From the NCBI RefSeq assembly GCF_014207255.1, contig NZ_JACHCZ010000006.1, positions 248,001 to 312,000 of the forward strand: 64,000 bases of DNA. Direction: 5' to 3'. The notes beneath the pieces were generated by a model. That model did no database searches and was not told the DNA's origin. It was given only the letters and a program-made list of their open reading frames with translations. Both the position numbers and the translations under genes were made by a program. Each line of letters starts with the position of its first letter. Position 1 is the stretch's first letter. This DNA comes from Pseudomonas sp. JAI120. GTDB lineage: Bacteria; Pseudomonadota; Gammaproteobacteria; Pseudomonadales; Pseudomonadaceae. Below are positions 63,236-64,000 of this stretch, piece after piece.

Positions 63236-64000
63236 TTATCCGGCGAGGCGCTGAGAGTCCGAGGCGTAGACGTAACCTGAAAAAAGCCTGCGTGCGGTGC
63301 GTACGACAGACGCCTGAATTGTCTCACTGTTGCCGCCGGTGTAGGACAATACGACATCAATCCCGCCGCTCGGGTGTTCGATACGCACCGCTTCAAGGCG
63401 CGGTGTACTAACCCCGCCGAGCATCTGCGCAACGATACTGCCGTCGATGACGCACGCGGTGGCCAACCCAATCGAGCCAGTGATGGCCAGCGCGCGGTGG
63501 CAGTTTTGCGGCATGAAATAGCGAACCTGGATCGTGCCGCCAGCTTTCGCGGGGGAGACCAGCACCGGCTTGGGAATCACTTTGTCGCTGACATCGCCCA
63601 GGCCCATGGCCAGGCCTGCCTGAAGCCGCAATGACTCAAGGCGCCGCAGGAAGTCTTTATCGGCGTCCAATTCCGCCGGGCTTTCATCGCCACGCTTGCC
63701 CAGTTGACTGGCTTCGACGAGCACCATGGGCATCGCCATGTCGATGCAGGTCACGGCAATGCCGTCGATCACGTCGTGTGTATTGCCGGTGGGGAAGAGT
63801 TTGCCAGTCTTGCTGCCGGCTGCATCGAGGAAGGTCAGTTGCACGGGCGCCGCGGTACCGGGCACGCCATCGATGGCGGTATCGCCCTCATAACTGACTT
63901 TGCCATCGGGTGTGTAGACGTCGGAATGGATGAAGGTGCCGGTGTTTACGTTGCGAATGCGGACGCGGGTGTGTCCCGGGGAGCCTTTGACCAGGCCCTG
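63236..64000 (-). CDS. PrpF-family isomerase/tautomerase (partial, 5' end outside window)
   Basis: The frame is open from the right edge to the stop at 63236-63238, giving 254 C-terminal residues of a family with about 360-400. It includes YEGDTAIDGVPGTAAP, FLDAAGSKTGKLFPTGN and a later GGVSTPRLEAVRIEHPSGG with the diaminopimelate-epimerase-like fold pattern. PrpF isomerises trans- and cis-aconitate-type acids; GalD in gallate degradation is a 4-oxalomesaconate tautomerase of the same family. The neighbouring carboxylate transporter genes fit either. A PrpF versus GalD decision needs the N-terminus and an alignment. Confidence 0.86.
   Translation of the reverse strand, partial: QGLVKGSPGHTRVRIRNVNTGTFIHSDVYTPDGKVSYEGDTAIDGVPGTAAPVQLTFLDAAGSKTGKLFPTGNTHDVIDGIAVTCIDMAMPMVLVEASQLGKRGDESPAELDADKDFLRRLESLRLQAGLAMGLGDVSDKVIPKPVLVSPAKAGGTIQVRYFMPQNCHRALAITGSIGLATACVIDGSIVAQMLGGVSTPRLEAVRIEHPSGGIDVVLSYTGGNSETIQASVVRTARRLFSGYVYASDSQRLAG

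Noticed and set aside
1..64000. CRISPR arrays, tRNA or rRNA genes, prophage or toxin-antitoxin modules
   Set aside because: None recognised by eye: no regular spacer-repeat pattern, cloverleaf or rRNA segment stood out. A covariance search would settle the tRNA question.

Overview
The window looks like a catabolic region of a Pseudomonas-type gammaproteobacterium. The complete phenylacetate catabolon has the Pseudomonas layout and protein sizes (PaaY/PaaX, PaaFGHIJK, PaaABCDE, PaaZ). OprD-type porins, MalT-like and FeaR-like regulators, and large Cache-type chemoreceptors also fit. This assignment rests on recognised families, not on a search.

Region 1 (1-13.8 kb) is a putative oxidative degradation cluster built round a cytochrome P450. 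A divergent acyl-CoA dehydrogenase (partial, runs off the left edge) and a large MalT/AlkS-like ATP-dependent LuxR regulator precede an alcohol dehydrogenase, an aldehyde dehydrogenase, a CYP108-like P450 and a one-component FMN/2Fe-2S reductase. Two MaoC-type hydratase subunits, a family III CoA-transferase and a DUF1302 outer-membrane protein follow. Read as a pathway: methyl group to alcohol, aldehyde and acid, then CoA ester, dehydrogenation and hydration. The substrate may be a terpenoid or branched hydrocarbon.

Region 2 (13.8-15.2 kb) is a deleted IS3-family element that cut off a small conserved gene.

Region 3 (15.3-24.2 kb) is the most unusual part. It holds a sarcosine-oxidase-like flavoprotein, an APH/choline-kinase-like kinase, a histidine phosphatase, a LuxR regulator, an APC permease, a glutathione-dependent formaldehyde dehydrogenase, a VOC protein and a class III PLP enzyme with features of the phosphoethanolamine phospho-lyase group. 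Together they suggest breakdown of an N-methylated amino alcohol: oxidative N-demethylation with formaldehyde removal, O-phosphorylation, then phospho-lyase release of an aldehyde, ammonia and phosphate.

Region 4 (24.2-30.6 kb) is a mobile and decayed zone. It has two same-orientation copies of an IS5-family (IS427-type) element, one near-complete and one a remnant. It also has two hypothetical genes with frameshifts at poly-G tracts, and a QseBC/PmrAB-like two-component system with a lipoprotein gene.

Region 5 (30.7-53.3 kb) holds a chemoreceptor, phenylacetaldehyde dehydrogenase and its FeaR-like activator, the full paa catabolon, an outer-membrane barrel, a small exported SnoaL-like protein and a flavin monoamine oxidase. 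This suggests an aromatic-amine route (phenylethylamine-like amine to phenylacetaldehyde to phenylacetate to the TCA cycle). A perfect 10-bp inverted repeat at the paaA promoter is a candidate PaaX operator.

Region 6 (53.3-64 kb) has an IS66 remnant, a second large chemoreceptor and an apparent leftward operon: PrpF-family isomerase (partial at the right edge), DctA-type symporter, CitMHS transporter, OprD porin and chemoreceptor. This looks like uptake, sensing and isomerisation of a di- or tricarboxylate. No tRNA, rRNA or CRISPR array was recognised.
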